A stretch of DNA of 64,000 nt from Streptomyces sp. BK208. Lineage in GTDB: Bacteria; Actinomycetota; Actinomycetes; Streptomycetales; Streptomycetaceae. Of the stretch, positions 8,389 through 18,226 are shown piece after piece (position 1 is the first letter of the stretch; each line of letters opens with the position of its first letter). A program made the translations under genes and the position numbers. The DNA lies in NCBI RefSeq assembly GCF_004364245.1, contig NZ_SOAV01000009.1:306706-370705 (forward strand). Reading direction: 5' to 3'. The notes beneath the pieces are model-generated. The model did not search any database. It had not been told where the DNA came from and was given only the letters and a program-made list of their open reading frames with translations.

Positions 8389-9699
8389 CTACACCGGCAC
8401 GTGCACCGCCTCCACCCGGCTGGCGACCAGCCGCTCCCGCTCCCGCAGCGCGGCCCGCTTGCGCAACCGCAGGATCTGCGTGACCCCGAGCGCCTGCAGC
8501 ACGAACACCGACGAGAACGCCACGGTGTAGTCGTCCCCCGTCGCGTCCAGCAGCACCCCCACCGCGAACAACGTGGTCATCGACGCCACGAAGCCGCCCA
8601 TGTTCGTGATCCCGGACGCCGTGCCCTGCCGCTCCGGCGGATTCGCCGGCCGCGCGAAGTCGAAGCCGATCATCGACGCCGGCCCGCACGCACCCAGCAC
8701 CGTGCACAGCACCACCAGCAGCCACATCGGCGCGTGCGGACCCGGGCAGGCCAGCGTCGCCGCCCACAGCACGGCCGTCGCGCCCACCGTGCCGAGCGCC
8801 AGCGGCAGCCGCGCCGCGTGGTGCCGGGCGATGATCTGGCCGTAGACCAGGCCGACCGCCATGTTGGAGAGCACCACCAGGGTGAGCAGGTCCCCGGCCG
8901 TCGCCCGGGACAGCCCCTGCGCCTCGACCAGGAACGGCATCCCCCACAGCAGCAGGAACACCATCGCCGGGAACTGGGTGGTGAAGTGCACCCACAGCCC
9001 CAGCCGCGTCCCCGGCTCGCGCCAGGACAGGGCGATCTGCCGCCGCACGTACGCCGCTCCCTGGTGCGGCAGCGGCTCCGGCTCGTGCCCCTCGGGGTGG
9101 TCCTTGAGGAAGAGGAGCAGCAGGACGAAGACGACGACGCCCGCCAGCGCGCTGCCCGCGAAGGCCGCCGTCCAGCCGATGCCGTGCAGCAGCCGGGCCA
9201 GGACGAGGGTGGAGACCAGGTTGCCCGCCATGCCGACGAGACCGGCCAGCTGGGCGACCATCGGCCCGCGCCGGGCCGGGAACCAGCGGGTGCCCAGCCG
9301 CAGCACGCTGATGAACGTCATCGCGTCGCCGCAGCCCAGCAGCGCCCGCGAGGCCAGCGCCATGCCGTACGAGGGGGAGAAGGCGAAGCCCAGCTGCCCG
9401 GCCGTGAAGAGCACGACGCCGATGCCCAGCACCTTCTTCGTGCCGAGCCGGTCGACCAGCAGGCCGACGGGTATCTGCATGCCGGCGTAGACCAGCAGCT
9501 GGAGGATCGAGAAGGTGGACAGCGCCGAGGCGTTGACGTGGAACCGGTCGGCGGCGTCCAGGCCGGCGACCCCCAGCGAGGTACGGAAGATGACGGCGAC
9601 GAAGTAGACGGAGACGCCGATGCCCCACACGGCGATCGCGCGCCGCCCGCCCGGCGGGTCACCGGGCAGGACCCGGCCGGCCGAGGTGGCCGCGCTCAT
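8389..9699 (-). CDS. MFS transporter
   Basis: A 436-residue membrane protein with about 12 hydrophobic segments, for example IAVWGIGVSVYFVAVIF, LGIGVVLFTAGQLGFAF, LVGMAGNLVSTLVLARLL and VVVFVLLLLFLK. The MFS signature between helices 2 and 3 appears as VGLLVDRLGTKKVLGIG. The substrate is unknown; sequence style is closest to nitrate/organic-anion MFS members. The start codon overlaps the stop of the upstream GntR gene by 4 nt (ATGA), so the two are co-transcribed and the GntR protein is probably its local regulator. Confidence 0.85.
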   Translation of the reverse strand: MSAATSAGRVLPGDPPGGRRAIAVWGIGVSVYFVAVIFRTSLGVAGLDAADRFHVNASALSTFSILQLLVYAGMQIPVGLLVDRLGTKKVLGIGVVLFTAGQLGFAFSPSYGMALASRALLGCGDAMTFISVLRLGTRWFPARRGPMVAQLAGLVGMAGNLVSTLVLARLLHGIGWTAAFAGSALAGVVVFVLLLLFLKDHPEGHEPEPLPHQGAAYVRRQIALSWREPGTRLGLWVHFTTQFPAMVFLLLWGMPFLVEAQGLSRATAGDLLTLVVLSNMAVGLVYGQIIARHHAARLPLALGTVGATAVLWAATLACPGPHAPMWLLVVLCTVLGACGPASMIGFDFARPANPPERQGTASGITNMGGFVASMTTLFAVGVLLDATGDDYTVAFSSVFVLQALGVTQILRLRKRAALRERERLVASRVEAVHVPV

Positions 9700-10346
9700 C
9701 GGACCTCCCCCCGTGCCAGGTGCGAGAACCAGCCCACGTGCCGGCCCACCACTCCGACGGCCGCCTCGGCGTCCCCGGCGCGCAGCGCGTCGAGGAGTTC
9801 CTCGTGCTCGGCGAGGGTCTTGGCGATCCGGTCGGGGTGGGAGTGCATCACGGCGACGCCCATGCGCAGCTGCCGGTCGCGGAGCTGGTCGTAGAGACGG
9901 GAGAGGATCTCGTTGCCGCCACTGCGGACGATCTCGGCGTGGAAACAGCGGTCGGTGACGGAGGCGGCGGCGAAGTCACCGGCGGACGCCTGCTCCTTCT
10001 GCCGGTCGAGCAGCTCCTCCAGCCGCTCGACCAGTCCGGGCGGGGCGGGTACGGCCTTCCTGGCCGCGTGCTCCTCGACCAGCAGCCGGGTCTCCACCAC
10101 GTCCGCGATCTCCTGCGCGGAGACGGGCAGGACCAGCGCGCCCTTCTTGGGGTAGAGCCGGATCAGCCCCTCGGCCTCCAGCCGCAGCAGCGCCTCGCGC
10201 ACCGGGGTGCGGGAAACGCCCACGGCCTCGGCCAGCTCGCCCTCGGTGAGCAGCGTCCCGCCCTCGTAGCGGCGCTCGAGGACGCCCTGCTTGACGTGGG
10301 TGTAGACGCGGTCCGCCGCGGGGGGCTGCTTCACTGCCGTGGTCAT
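9696..10346 (-). CDS. GntR family transcriptional regulator (FCD/FadR type)
   Basis: A 216-residue regulator. The N-terminal winged helix shows VYTHVKQGVLERRYEGGTLL and ELAEAVGVSRTPVREALLRL, the classic GntR recognition helix. The C-terminal part has the FCD all-helical ligand domain with the metal-binding pattern (TDRCFHAEIVRSGG and LAEHEELLDALRAGD). It is the first gene of a two-gene operon with the MFS transporter. Upstream, TTGTATCTATCCTGTC lies directly before the start and could be an autoregulatory site. The effector is unknown. Confidence 0.88.
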   Translation of the reverse strand: MTTAVKQPPAADRVYTHVKQGVLERRYEGGTLLTEGELAEAVGVSRTPVREALLRLEAEGLIRLYPKKGALVLPVSAQEIADVVETRLLVEEHAARKAVPAPPGLVERLEELLDRQKEQASAGDFAAASVTDRCFHAEIVRSGGNEILSRLYDQLRDRQLRMGVAVMHSHPDRIAKTLAEHEELLDALRAGDAEAAVGVVGRHVGWFSHLARGEVR

Positions 10347-10556
10347 GCCGACAGGATAGATACAACAGGGACGCAAGAGGGATCCGGTCCAGCATCCGGA
10401 CGCCGGCTCACCCGTACGGGGGTATCCGGCATTCCCCGGTTTCCATCGCGCAACCTTTTGCCCCCCTCGGGGGTCGCACTGACACGGCCACAGCGCTGTC
10501 GACCACAACTCGGCCGTATTCCTGGGGAATTCACCACAATCGGGGTAATCGACTCA

Positions 10557-11531
10557 ATGAACACCATTTCCGGCACCCGCCTTCACCGGGCCCTCGCCGT
10601 CGCCCTGACCGGCGGCGCCGTCCTCGCCACCGGAGCCCTCGCCACCGCGCCCGCGCAGGCCGCCGCACCCGAGCGCGTCCTCACGGCGCCCGAGCACGTC
10701 CTCAACGCTCCCGAACGCGTCCGCACCGGTCCGCGGACCGCCGTCGCCGCGCCCTCGATCGCCGCCAAGGGCGGCTTCGTGATGAACAACGCGAACGGCA
10801 CGTCCCTCTACACCAAGGCCGCCGACACCAAGCGCTCGACCGGCTCGACGACCAAGATCATGACCGCCAAGGTCGTGCTCGCCCAGCCGAAGCTGAACCT
10901 GGACGCCAAGGTCACCATCCAGATGGCGTACAGCGACTACATCGTGTCGAAGAACGCCTCCTCCGCCCGCCTGATCGTCGGCGACCAGGTGACGGTGCGC
11001 CAGCTGCTCTACGGGCTGATGCTGCCGTCCGGCTGCGACGCCGCGTACGCGCTGGCCGACAAGTTCGGCTCGGGCACGACGCGGGCGGCGCGGGTGAAGT
11101 CCTTCATCGGCAAGATGAACGCGAGCGCCAAGAGCCTCGGCCTGAAGAACACGCACTTCGACTCGTTCGACGGCATCGGCAACGGCAAGAACTACTCCAC
11201 GCCGCGCGACCTCACGAAACTCGCGAGCAGTGCGATGAAGAACTCCACCTTCCGCACGATCGTGAAGACCAAGAAGTACACGGCGAAGACGAAGACCAAG
11301 AAGGGCGGCACCCGCACGATGGCCGCCTGGACCAACACCAACACGCTGCTCAGCAGTTACAGCGGCACGATCGGCGTGAAGACCGGGTCGGGCGCGGAGG
11401 CCAAGTACTGCCTGGTCTTCGCCGCGACGCGCAAGGGCAAGACCGTCATCGGCACGGTCCTGGCGTCCTCGTCGTCCACCCAGCGCGCCACGGACGCCAC
11501 GAAGCTCATGAACTACGCCTTCACGAAGTAG
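10557..11531 (+). CDS. Secreted D-alanyl-D-alanine carboxypeptidase (S11)
   Basis: A 324-residue secreted penicillin-binding protein that trims pentapeptide stems of peptidoglycan. A signal peptide is visible (ALAVALTGGAVLATGALATAPAQAAA, residues 12-37). The catalytic motifs are STTK at 97-100 (nucleophile Ser), SGC at 158-160 in place of the usual SGN or SGC variant, and KTGSG at 275-279. Residues 38-62 form an imperfect repeat (APERVLT/APEHVLN/APERVRT) that may be a cell-wall linker. The gene is monocistronic; a strong hairpin follows. Ribosome site is weak. Confidence 0.92.
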   Translation: MNTISGTRLHRALAVALTGGAVLATGALATAPAQAAAPERVLTAPEHVLNAPERVRTGPRTAVAAPSIAAKGGFVMNNANGTSLYTKAADTKRSTGSTTKIMTAKVVLAQPKLNLDAKVTIQMAYSDYIVSKNASSARLIVGDQVTVRQLLYGLMLPSGCDAAYALADKFGSGTTRAARVKSFIGKMNASAKSLGLKNTHFDSFDGIGNGKNYSTPRDLTKLASSAMKNSTFRTIVKTKKYTAKTKTKKGGTRTMAAWTNTNTLLSSYSGTIGVKTGSGAEAKYCLVFAATRKGKTVIGTVLASSSSTQRATDATKLMNYAFTK

Positions 11532-11551
11532 TCCTGACCCGCACGCACCAC

Positions 11552-11589
11552 CGAGAAGGGCCCGTCGCCGACGCGACGGGCCCTTCTCG
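11552..11589 (+). terminator. Strong terminator after the carboxypeptidase gene
   Basis: A perfect 16-bp inverted repeat (11552-11567 with 11574-11589) with a 6-nt loop lies 20 bp after the stop codon. Confidence 0.85.
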
Positions 11590-11668
11590 TCGTACCGGTC
11601 GCCCTGAGCCGGTCCTCTGGGCCGTCCCCTGTACCGATGGAACGCATGGTGATAGTTTCATTGGCACC

Positions 11669-12016
11669 ATGCTGCTGAGTCTGGACAAGACCGACACCCG
11701 CCCCTTGCACGAACAGGTGGCCGGCGCCGTCCGGCGCGCCATCGCCGAAGGCGAGTGCGCCCCGAGGGACCGCCTGCCCTCGGCCCGCGACCTCTCCGCG
11801 GCCCTGGACGTCAACGTCAACACCGTGCTGCGCGCACTGCGCGACCTGCGGGACGAGGGCCTGCTGGAGTTCCGCCGGGGCCGGGGGGTGACGGTGGCCG
11901 AGGGCGCCGGGCCCCGCTCCGAGCTGCAGATCCGGGTCGGGGAACTGCTCGTCGAGGCGGCTCGGCTGGGTTACAGCAGGACCGATCTCATCGACATGAT
12001 CAGGGGGATGCCATGA
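11669..12016 (+). CDS. YtrA-type GntR regulator
   Basis: A 115-residue regulator: a GntR winged helix (LHEQVAGAVRRAIAEGECAP, LPSARDLSAALDVNVNTVLRALRDLRDEGLL) followed by a short two-helix dimerisation tail (ELLVEAARLGYSRTDLIDMI). This short form is the YtrA subfamily, usually encoded with the membrane protein it controls. Here the stop overlaps the start of a DUF1648 membrane protein by ATGA. No clear ribosome site precedes the ATG and an AT-rich TGATAGTTTCATTGG lies 6-20 nt upstream, so a leaderless message is possible. Confidence 0.88.
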   Translation: MLLSLDKTDTRPLHEQVAGAVRRAIAEGECAPRDRLPSARDLSAALDVNVNTVLRALRDLRDEGLLEFRRGRGVTVAEGAGPRSELQIRVGELLVEAARLGYSRTDLIDMIRGMP

Positions 12017-13002
12017 GGGACACGAAAGCGGCACGGCGTGCGACGGCGGCCGTCTGGACGGTCGGGGTCACAGCGGTGCTCGCCGCGATGCCCCTGCTGG
12101 CGCGAGACCGGCTGCCGGAACGGCTGGCAACCCACTGGGGCCTGAACGGCGAAGCACCCGACGGCTCGATGCCCCTGTGGGCGGCGTCTCTCGTCCCCGC
12201 GCTGATCTGGCTGGTGACGGCGGCCGCGGTCACCGTCCCCCTGACGCGGGCGGGCCCGCCGGGCCGCCCTTTGACCACCGTGCTCCTGCTCCCCATGGGC
12301 ATCGTCCTCACCGGCGCGCAGGCCGCGGTCATCCGCTCCAACCTGGACCGTGCGGACTGGCACGAGGCCCGTCAGCCCACCGCCTGGGTCGTCGCGATCC
12401 TGGTCGCGGCGGTACTCGCGGGAGTGGCCGGATGGCTGATCGTCACCCGTCGGCGCGGCACCGCGGACGCCGGCACGGCGTCCGGCGAGGGCGCCCCCGC
12501 GCTGGACATCCCCGAGGGCCGGCGGCTGGTCTGGTTCGCCCGCACCGCCAACCCCTGGCTCCAGCTGGTCGCGGCCGCGATCGGCCTGGTGGCCTTGGGC
12601 GCCCTCGTCGCGCAGGCCGGTGGCGTGGCCGCCCCGGGCACCCTGTGGGCGCTGTTCGCCGGCTGCGCCGCCGGGTCCCTGGCCTGCGCGGTCTTCTCCT
12701 CCGTCCAGGCCCGCGTCTCCGAGCGGGGCCTGGAGGTCTCGTTCGGTCCGCTCGGCTGGCCCGGACGCCGCTGGGCGCCCGGTGACATCGACACGGCGCG
12801 GATGGAGGTCCGCCGTCCCGCCCAGGTCGGTGGCTGGGGCTACCGCATCAGCGGCCTCGGCACCACGGTGATGCTGCGCGCCGGCGAGTGCCTGGTCATA
12901 CGGCCTCGTGGCCGCCGGAGCGACTTCGCGGTGAGCGTCGACGACGCCGAGCGGGGCGCGGCCCTGCTCAACGCGCTGCGCACGAAGGAGGCCCGGGGCT
13001 GA
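12013..13002 (+). CDS. DUF1648 membrane protein
   Basis: A 329-residue membrane protein. The DUF1648 signature is present near the N-terminus (PLLARDRLPERLATHWGLNGEAPDGSMP). Hydrophobic segments occur at about residues 13-30, 55-75, 87-105, 122-142, 183-205 and 212-232, and a soluble C-terminal domain of about 95 residues follows. Such proteins are paired with YtrA-type regulators across Streptomyces and may affect envelope stress responses, but no biochemical role is known. Translationally coupled to the regulator. Confidence 0.82.
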   Translation: MRDTKAARRATAAVWTVGVTAVLAAMPLLARDRLPERLATHWGLNGEAPDGSMPLWAASLVPALIWLVTAAAVTVPLTRAGPPGRPLTTVLLLPMGIVLTGAQAAVIRSNLDRADWHEARQPTAWVVAILVAAVLAGVAGWLIVTRRRGTADAGTASGEGAPALDIPEGRRLVWFARTANPWLQLVAAAIGLVALGALVAQAGGVAAPGTLWALFAGCAAGSLACAVFSSVQARVSERGLEVSFGPLGWPGRRWAPGDIDTARMEVRRPAQVGGWGYRISGLGTTVMLRAGECLVIRPRGRRSDFAVSVDDAERGAALLNALRTKEARG

Positions 13003-13171
13003 GGACCACGGCTCCGAAGCCGTCCGGCACCCGACTGAGCAGCCGTCCTACACGCAACTCGTCGGCCACCGCTCAGTTTTCACTCATCTTCGCTCGCAGT
13101 CGTGAACATCACCGATCCGACTGGCATATGCCCCCAGCTCCGCCCTACGTTCCGCGACGGAGGTGGTTCAC

Positions 13172-14149
13172 ATGAACGAACCCAGCAAACGGCAGAACTC
13201 TGCCGAGCAGCACGACGCGATCGACGTCAGCGACTTCGTCTACGCGGCGACCGGCGCCCGGGTACGGAGGCTGACGATGCCGGACGGCAGCCACTGGTTC
13301 CCGGCGGTCGACGTCTGCAAGGAACTCGGCCACACCAACTCTCGGAAGGCGCTCGCGGATCACGTGCCCGCCGAGCACCGAGAGATGCTCGAGACCGTAA
13401 CCGGAAGTTACGGTCTCGGCGTTCCCGCAGGCAGGGGGTGGCGCCGAGACTTGCATGTCCTTTCTCTCCAAGGTCTCATCCTCCTCGTCAACGCCTGCAC
13501 CAAACCGGCCTGCGCCCCCTTCAAGCAGTGGGTCGCAGAAGTCGTCGAGACCGTGCAGCGCGAAGGTTCGTACTCCCTCGACGAGGCCGAGGTGCAGCCC
13601 GCCGGACCCGGCGCGCCCGTCGCCTACGCCATGCCGGACCAGGTCGCCGAGGCCATCGTCCGGCTGGAGGCGCACAACCTCCGGCTGGACGAGGAACTGG
13701 CCGAGGGGCAGCGGACGTCGATCGCGTTGCAAAGGGAGATGCTGGCCACCCAGCAGGCCACCCTCGCCACGCAGCAGGCGGGGCTCGCCGTGCAACAGGC
13801 CATGGTCCGGGCACTGGAACGCATCGCGGACCGGTTCGACGCCCTGGCCGTTTCCCAGGCGGTGCCCCGCGGCCCTCTCGCCCCGGTGCCCACCACGGAG
13901 TCGGTGCTGGCCGACTGGCGTCGGCGGCTGTCCGTGACCGAGGACGTGTGGACGGTCGCCGTGATCATCGCTCCGGTGCTCGTCGAGAAGGGCGAGCTGC
14001 GCGAGCCGCTGGAGTCCATCGCCGTACGTACGGGACTTACCGTGCGGCGGGTCAACGAATGCCTGCGGCTGCTGCGGACGCACGCCTGCATCCGCTCACG
14101 GGGCGGGGCCGAGGACGGGACGCCGGTGTACGTGCTGCACCACGTCTGA
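13172..14149 (+). CDS. BRO-N domain protein (phage antirepressor-like)
   Basis: A 325-residue protein. Residues 15-125 form a BRO-N domain: VRRLTMPDGSHWFPAVDVCKELGHTNSRKAL and VLSLQGLILLVNACTKPACAPFKQWV. A long helical, Gln-rich segment follows (LATQQATLATQQAGLAVQQAM, a heptad-like repeat), then a C-terminal winged-helix-like region (LESIAVRTGLTVRRVNECLRLLRTHACI). BRO-N proteins are DNA-binding antirepressors of phages and large DNA viruses; chromosomal Streptomyces copies are common but unstudied. ATG 13172 has GGAGG 8 nt upstream. The gene is isolated between hairpins, and it carries an internal 12-bp inverted repeat, listed separately. Confidence 0.82.
   Translation: MNEPSKRQNSAEQHDAIDVSDFVYAATGARVRRLTMPDGSHWFPAVDVCKELGHTNSRKALADHVPAEHREMLETVTGSYGLGVPAGRGWRRDLHVLSLQGLILLVNACTKPACAPFKQWVAEVVETVQREGSYSLDEAEVQPAGPGAPVAYAMPDQVAEAIVRLEAHNLRLDEELAEGQRTSIALQREMLATQQATLATQQAGLAVQQAMVRALERIADRFDALAVSQAVPRGPLAPVPTTESVLADWRRRLSVTEDVWTVAVIIAPVLVEKGELREPLESIAVRTGLTVRRVNECLRLLRTHACIRSRGGAEDGTPVYVLHHV
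13390..13418. repeat. Perfect inverted repeat inside the BRO-N gene
   Basis: CGAGACCGTAAC (13390-13401) and GTTACGGTCTCG (13407-13418) are exact reverse complements separated by CGGAA. The repeat lies within codons for the BRO-N domain. It could be an operator for autoregulation or a hairpin in the message. Confidence 0.6.
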
Positions 14150-14162
14150 GCCCGGACGGGCA

Positions 14163-14199
14163 GGAGGGGCGTCGCAACTCCAACTTGCGGCGCCCCTCC
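14163..14199. terminator. Hairpin between convergent BRO-N and E2 genes
   Basis: A 15-bp stem with one G-T pair (14163-14177 with 14185-14199) and a 7-nt loop lies 14 bp after the BRO-N stop. It can serve both convergent transcripts. Confidence 0.8.
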
Positions 14200-14226
14200 G
14201 TCATGACGTTACCCGGTCCGCGGCCC

Positions 14227-15666
14227 TCAGGCCCAGCTGATCAACCGCTTCGGCTGCTCCAGCACCGCCGCCACGTCGGCGAGGACCTTGGAGCCGAGCT
14301 CGCCGTCGACCAGGCGGTGGTCGAAGCTCAGGGCGAGGGTGGTCACCTGACGCGGCTTCACCTTGCCCTTGTGGACCCAAGGCTGGAGCTTGATCGCGCC
14401 GACCGCGAGGATGGCGGACTCGCCCGGGTTCAGGATCGGCGTGCCGGTGTCGACGCCGAAGACGCCGACGTTGGTGATGGTCACCGTGCCGCCCTGCATG
14501 GCGGACGGGGAGGTCTTGCCCTCCCTGGCCGTCGACACCAGCTCGCCGAGGGACCCCGCAAGCTGCGGCAGCGTCTGGGCGTGGGCGTCCTTGATGTTCG
14601 GGACGATCAGGCCCCGCGGGGTGGCGGCGGCGATGCCCAGGTTGACGTAGTGCTTGACCACGATCTCCTGGGCGGCCTCGTCCCAGGACGCGTTGATGTC
14701 CGGGTTGCGCTTGATCGCGACGAGCAGGGCCTTGGCGATCAGGAGCAGCGGGTTCACCCGCAGGCCCGTGTACTCCTTGTCCTGCTTCAGCTCCTCGACC
14801 AGCTTCATCGTGCGCGTCACGTCGACCGTCACGAACTCGGTGACGTGCGGTGCCGTGAAGGCCGAGCCGACCATCGCGGCCGCCGTCGCCTTGCGGACCC
14901 CCTTGACCGGGACGCGGGTCTCGCGGGCCGTGTCGTAGGACGCCGGTGCCGCCGCCGGGGACGGGGCGGGCACGGCGGCCGCGGGGGCCGACTCCGGTGC
15001 CGCCGCCGGGGTGGCGGCCGCGACGGCCGCGTGGACGTCCTCGCGGGTGATGACGCCGTCCGGGCCCGAGGGCACCACGGTCGCCAGGTCGACGCCGAGG
15101 TCCTTGGCCAGCTTGCGCACCGGCGGCTTGGCCAGCGGGCGGTCACCGCCGGCCGGCGCGGCCGGGGCCTCGGGCGCCGCGGGCGCCGCCGGTCCGTGGC
15201 CGTTCATCTCGGCCTGGATCGCCGCCGACGCGACCTGCGCGGCGGCCGGAGCCTGAGCGCCCTTGCGGGGGCGGCGCCTGGTCGAGGACGTGGACACGCC
15301 GTAACCCACCAGGACCGGCTGGCGGGCCGCGGGCTTGGCCTCCTCCTCGGCGGCGGGGGTGTCCGCCACGGCCTCCTGCACCGGCTCGGCGGCGGCCGCC
15401 GCACCGTCACCGACGGCCACCGCGATGATCGACGTACCGACGTCGACCGTGGTGCCCTCGGGGAAGTGCAGCTCGCGCACCACGCCGTCGTAGGGGATGG
15501 GCAGTTCGACGGCGGCCTTGGCCGTCTCGACCTCGCACACCACCTGCCCGTCGGTGACCGTGTCACCGGGCTGGACGTACCACTTGAGGATCTCGGCCTC
15601 GGTGAGGCCCTCACCCACGTCGGGCATCTTGAACTCACGCACGGAGCTGTCCGTCATCGTCGTCAC
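14227..15666 (-). CDS. bkdC: Branched-chain 2-oxoacid dehydrogenase E2 (locus 1)
   Basis: A 479-residue dihydrolipoamide acyltransferase, the core of the complex that converts 2-oxoacids of Val, Leu and Ile to branched acyl-CoA, the primers for branched fatty acids. Domain order: lipoyl domain (1-80, lipoyl-Lys in CEVETAKAAVELPIP), Ala/Pro-rich linker, E3/E1-binding domain (VRKLAKDLGVDLATVVPSGPDGVITREDV), second Ala/Pro linker, catalytic domain ending with the acyltransferase motif SFDHRLVDG. The GTG at 15666 is chosen because GAGGAGG lies 5-6 nt upstream; the ATG at 15657 is an alternative. It is the last gene of a three-gene operon, 10 bp after the E1beta stop. No E3 gene is present. Confidence 0.92.
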   Translation of the reverse strand: MTTMTDSSVREFKMPDVGEGLTEAEILKWYVQPGDTVTDGQVVCEVETAKAAVELPIPYDGVVRELHFPEGTTVDVGTSIIAVAVGDGAAAAAEPVQEAVADTPAAEEEAKPAARQPVLVGYGVSTSSTRRRPRKGAQAPAAAQVASAAIQAEMNGHGPAAPAAPEAPAAPAGGDRPLAKPPVRKLAKDLGVDLATVVPSGPDGVITREDVHAAVAAATPAAAPESAPAAAVPAPSPAAAPASYDTARETRVPVKGVRKATAAAMVGSAFTAPHVTEFVTVDVTRTMKLVEELKQDKEYTGLRVNPLLLIAKALLVAIKRNPDINASWDEAAQEIVVKHYVNLGIAAATPRGLIVPNIKDAHAQTLPQLAGSLGELVSTAREGKTSPSAMQGGTVTITNVGVFGVDTGTPILNPGESAILAVGAIKLQPWVHKGKVKPRQVTTLALSFDHRLVDGELGSKVLADVAAVLEQPKRLISWA

Positions 15667-15676
15667 GCTCCCCTCC

Positions 15677-16657
<981 letters not shown>

Positions 16658-16658
16658 G

Positions 16659-17921
16659 TCAGACCCCCTCTGCATCGGCGAACGATGCCTGGTACGCGGC
16701 GAACTGCGCCCGCTCCTCGTCCACGAGCGCGTGTCCGTCCGCGTACGCGTTCTCGAAGATGGCGAACCGGTCCGGGTCCGGCATGGCTCGGACCACTTCG
16801 CGCACTCGTTTGCCCAACGTCTCGCTCTCCGCGTCCAGTTCCGCGAAGAATCCCTCGTCCGCGTGGTTTGCGGCCTCCAGGAAGCGGCGCAGGCGCAGGA
16901 TCGGGTCCTTCGCCTCCCAGGCGACCCGCTCGTCGTCGTGCCGGTAGCGGGAGGGGTCGTCCGACGTGGTGTGGGCGCCCATGCGGTACGTGTACGCCTC
17001 GATCAGGGCCGGGCCCTCGCCGCGCCGGGCGCGGTCCAGGGCCCAGCGGGTGACCGCGAGGGAGGCCAGGACGTCGTTGCCGTCGACGCGGACGCCGGGG
17101 AAGCCGAAGCCCTGGGCGCGCTGGTAGAGCGGCACCCGGGTCTGCTTCTCGTTGGACTCGGAGATCGCCCACTGGTTGTTCTGGCAGAAGAACACCACGG
17201 GGGCGTTGTAGACGGCCGCGAAGTTGAACGCCTCGCTGACGTCGCCCTGGCTGGAGGCGCCGTCGCCGAAGTACGCGATCACGCCGGAGTCGGCGCCGTC
17301 CTTGGCCACGCCCATCGCGTAGCCCGTGGCGTGCAGCGCCTGCGAGCCGATCACGATGGTGTAGAGGTGGAAGTTGTTGCTGTTGGGGTCCCAGCCGCCG
17401 TTGTTCACGCCGCGGAACATGCCGAGCAGGTTGGTCGGGTCCACCCCGCGGCACCAGGCGACGCCGTGCTCGCGGTAGGTCGGGAAGACGTAGTCGTCCT
17501 CGCGGGTGGCCCGCCCGGAACCGATCTGGGCGGCCTCCTGGCCGAGCAGGGAGGCCCACAGGCCCAGCTCGCCCTGGCGCTGCAGGGCGGTGGCCTCGGC
17601 GTCGAAACGCCGGGTGAGCACCATGTCGCGGTACAGGCCGCGCAGCTCGTCGGGGGTGATGTCGGCGACGTACCGGGCGTACTCGGCGTAGGCGGAGTCC
17701 GCCGCCGTCTCGATCCGCTCGCCCTCGGGCGTCAGCAGCTGCACCAGCTCCGTCTCGGAGCCCTTCTCGGCAGCGGTACGGGTGGTGCTGGTGGTGCGAG
17801 TGGTGCGCTTGCCGGTGCCGGCCTTGGTGCCGGTGGTGCCGGCCGCCTTGGTGCCGGTGGTGCCGGCCGCCTTGCTTCCGGCGCTGCGTCGCGGCTTGCG
17901 CGCGGCAGTGCTCTCGGTCAC
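16659..17921 (-). CDS. bkdA: Branched-chain 2-oxoacid dehydrogenase E1 alpha (locus 1)
   Basis: A 420-residue E1 alpha subunit. The thiamine-diphosphate/Mg motif is GDGASSQGDVSEAFNFAAVYNAPVVFFCQNNQ (long motif, about residues 218-249), and the phosphorylation-loop-like region is YRMGAHTTSDDPSRYR. The N-terminal 50 residues are an unusual Lys/Thr/Ala-rich tail (AGTTGTKAAGTTGTKAGTG) encoded by a tandem repeat; the second locus lacks it. Starts at GTG 17921 with GGAGGAGC 6 nt upstream. It is the first gene of the operon; the upstream 305 bp carries an AT-rich inverted repeat. Confidence 0.92.
   Translation of the reverse strand: MTESTAARKPRRSAGSKAAGTTGTKAAGTTGTKAGTGKRTTRTTSTTRTAAEKGSETELVQLLTPEGERIETAADSAYAEYARYVADITPDELRGLYRDMVLTRRFDAEATALQRQGELGLWASLLGQEAAQIGSGRATREDDYVFPTYREHGVAWCRGVDPTNLLGMFRGVNNGGWDPNSNNFHLYTIVIGSQALHATGYAMGVAKDGADSGVIAYFGDGASSQGDVSEAFNFAAVYNAPVVFFCQNNQWAISESNEKQTRVPLYQRAQGFGFPGVRVDGNDVLASLAVTRWALDRARRGEGPALIEAYTYRMGAHTTSDDPSRYRHDDERVAWEAKDPILRLRRFLEAANHADEGFFAELDAESETLGKRVREVVRAMPDPDRFAIFENAYADGHALVDEERAQFAAYQASFADAEGV
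17821..17868. repeat. 24-bp perfect tandem duplication in the E1 alpha N-terminus
   Basis: Two identical 24-bp units lie at 17821-17844 and 17845-17868, giving the repeated octapeptide in the Lys/Thr-rich tail. The unit is a multiple of three, so expansion or contraction would keep the frame. Confidence 0.9.
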
Positions 17922-18226
17922 GTGTGCTCCTCCGTCGGTCCGGCCCCCGGGTTCGCCGGAAGCCAGTGCGGCTCACCTGCGGCCCGGCGGACGCACAAGG
18001 GTGGGTGCGGCCCGATCGGGAACAGGCGTGACAGGTGCCCCGGCGAGCGCCCTGCGAACAGCACGTTACCCAGTGCTCCACATTTCTGTGAAACCCCTCC
18101 TGACCTGCATTTTTACTCGGATTTCCAAGTAAATCGGCGAAGGGAGGAAGTTTTACTGGTCACAGCCTTGCAGGGGGCCGGAACAACGGCACGTTATCCC
18201 GGGCACCCCGGGCACGGGAAGAGCCG
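17922..18226. promoter_or_regulatory. Divergent promoter region with AT-rich inverted repeat
   Basis: The 305-bp gap between the divergent E1 alpha and response-regulator genes. At 18112-18133 TTTACTCGG and CCAAGTAAA form a 9-4-9 inverted repeat with one mismatch (TTTACTYGG arms), and a third half-site TTTACTGG lies at 18152-18159. AT-rich stretches of this kind are rare in this sequence. An Lrp-type or other repressor of the dehydrogenase operon could bind here. No clear -35/-10 pair was identified. Confidence 0.5.
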
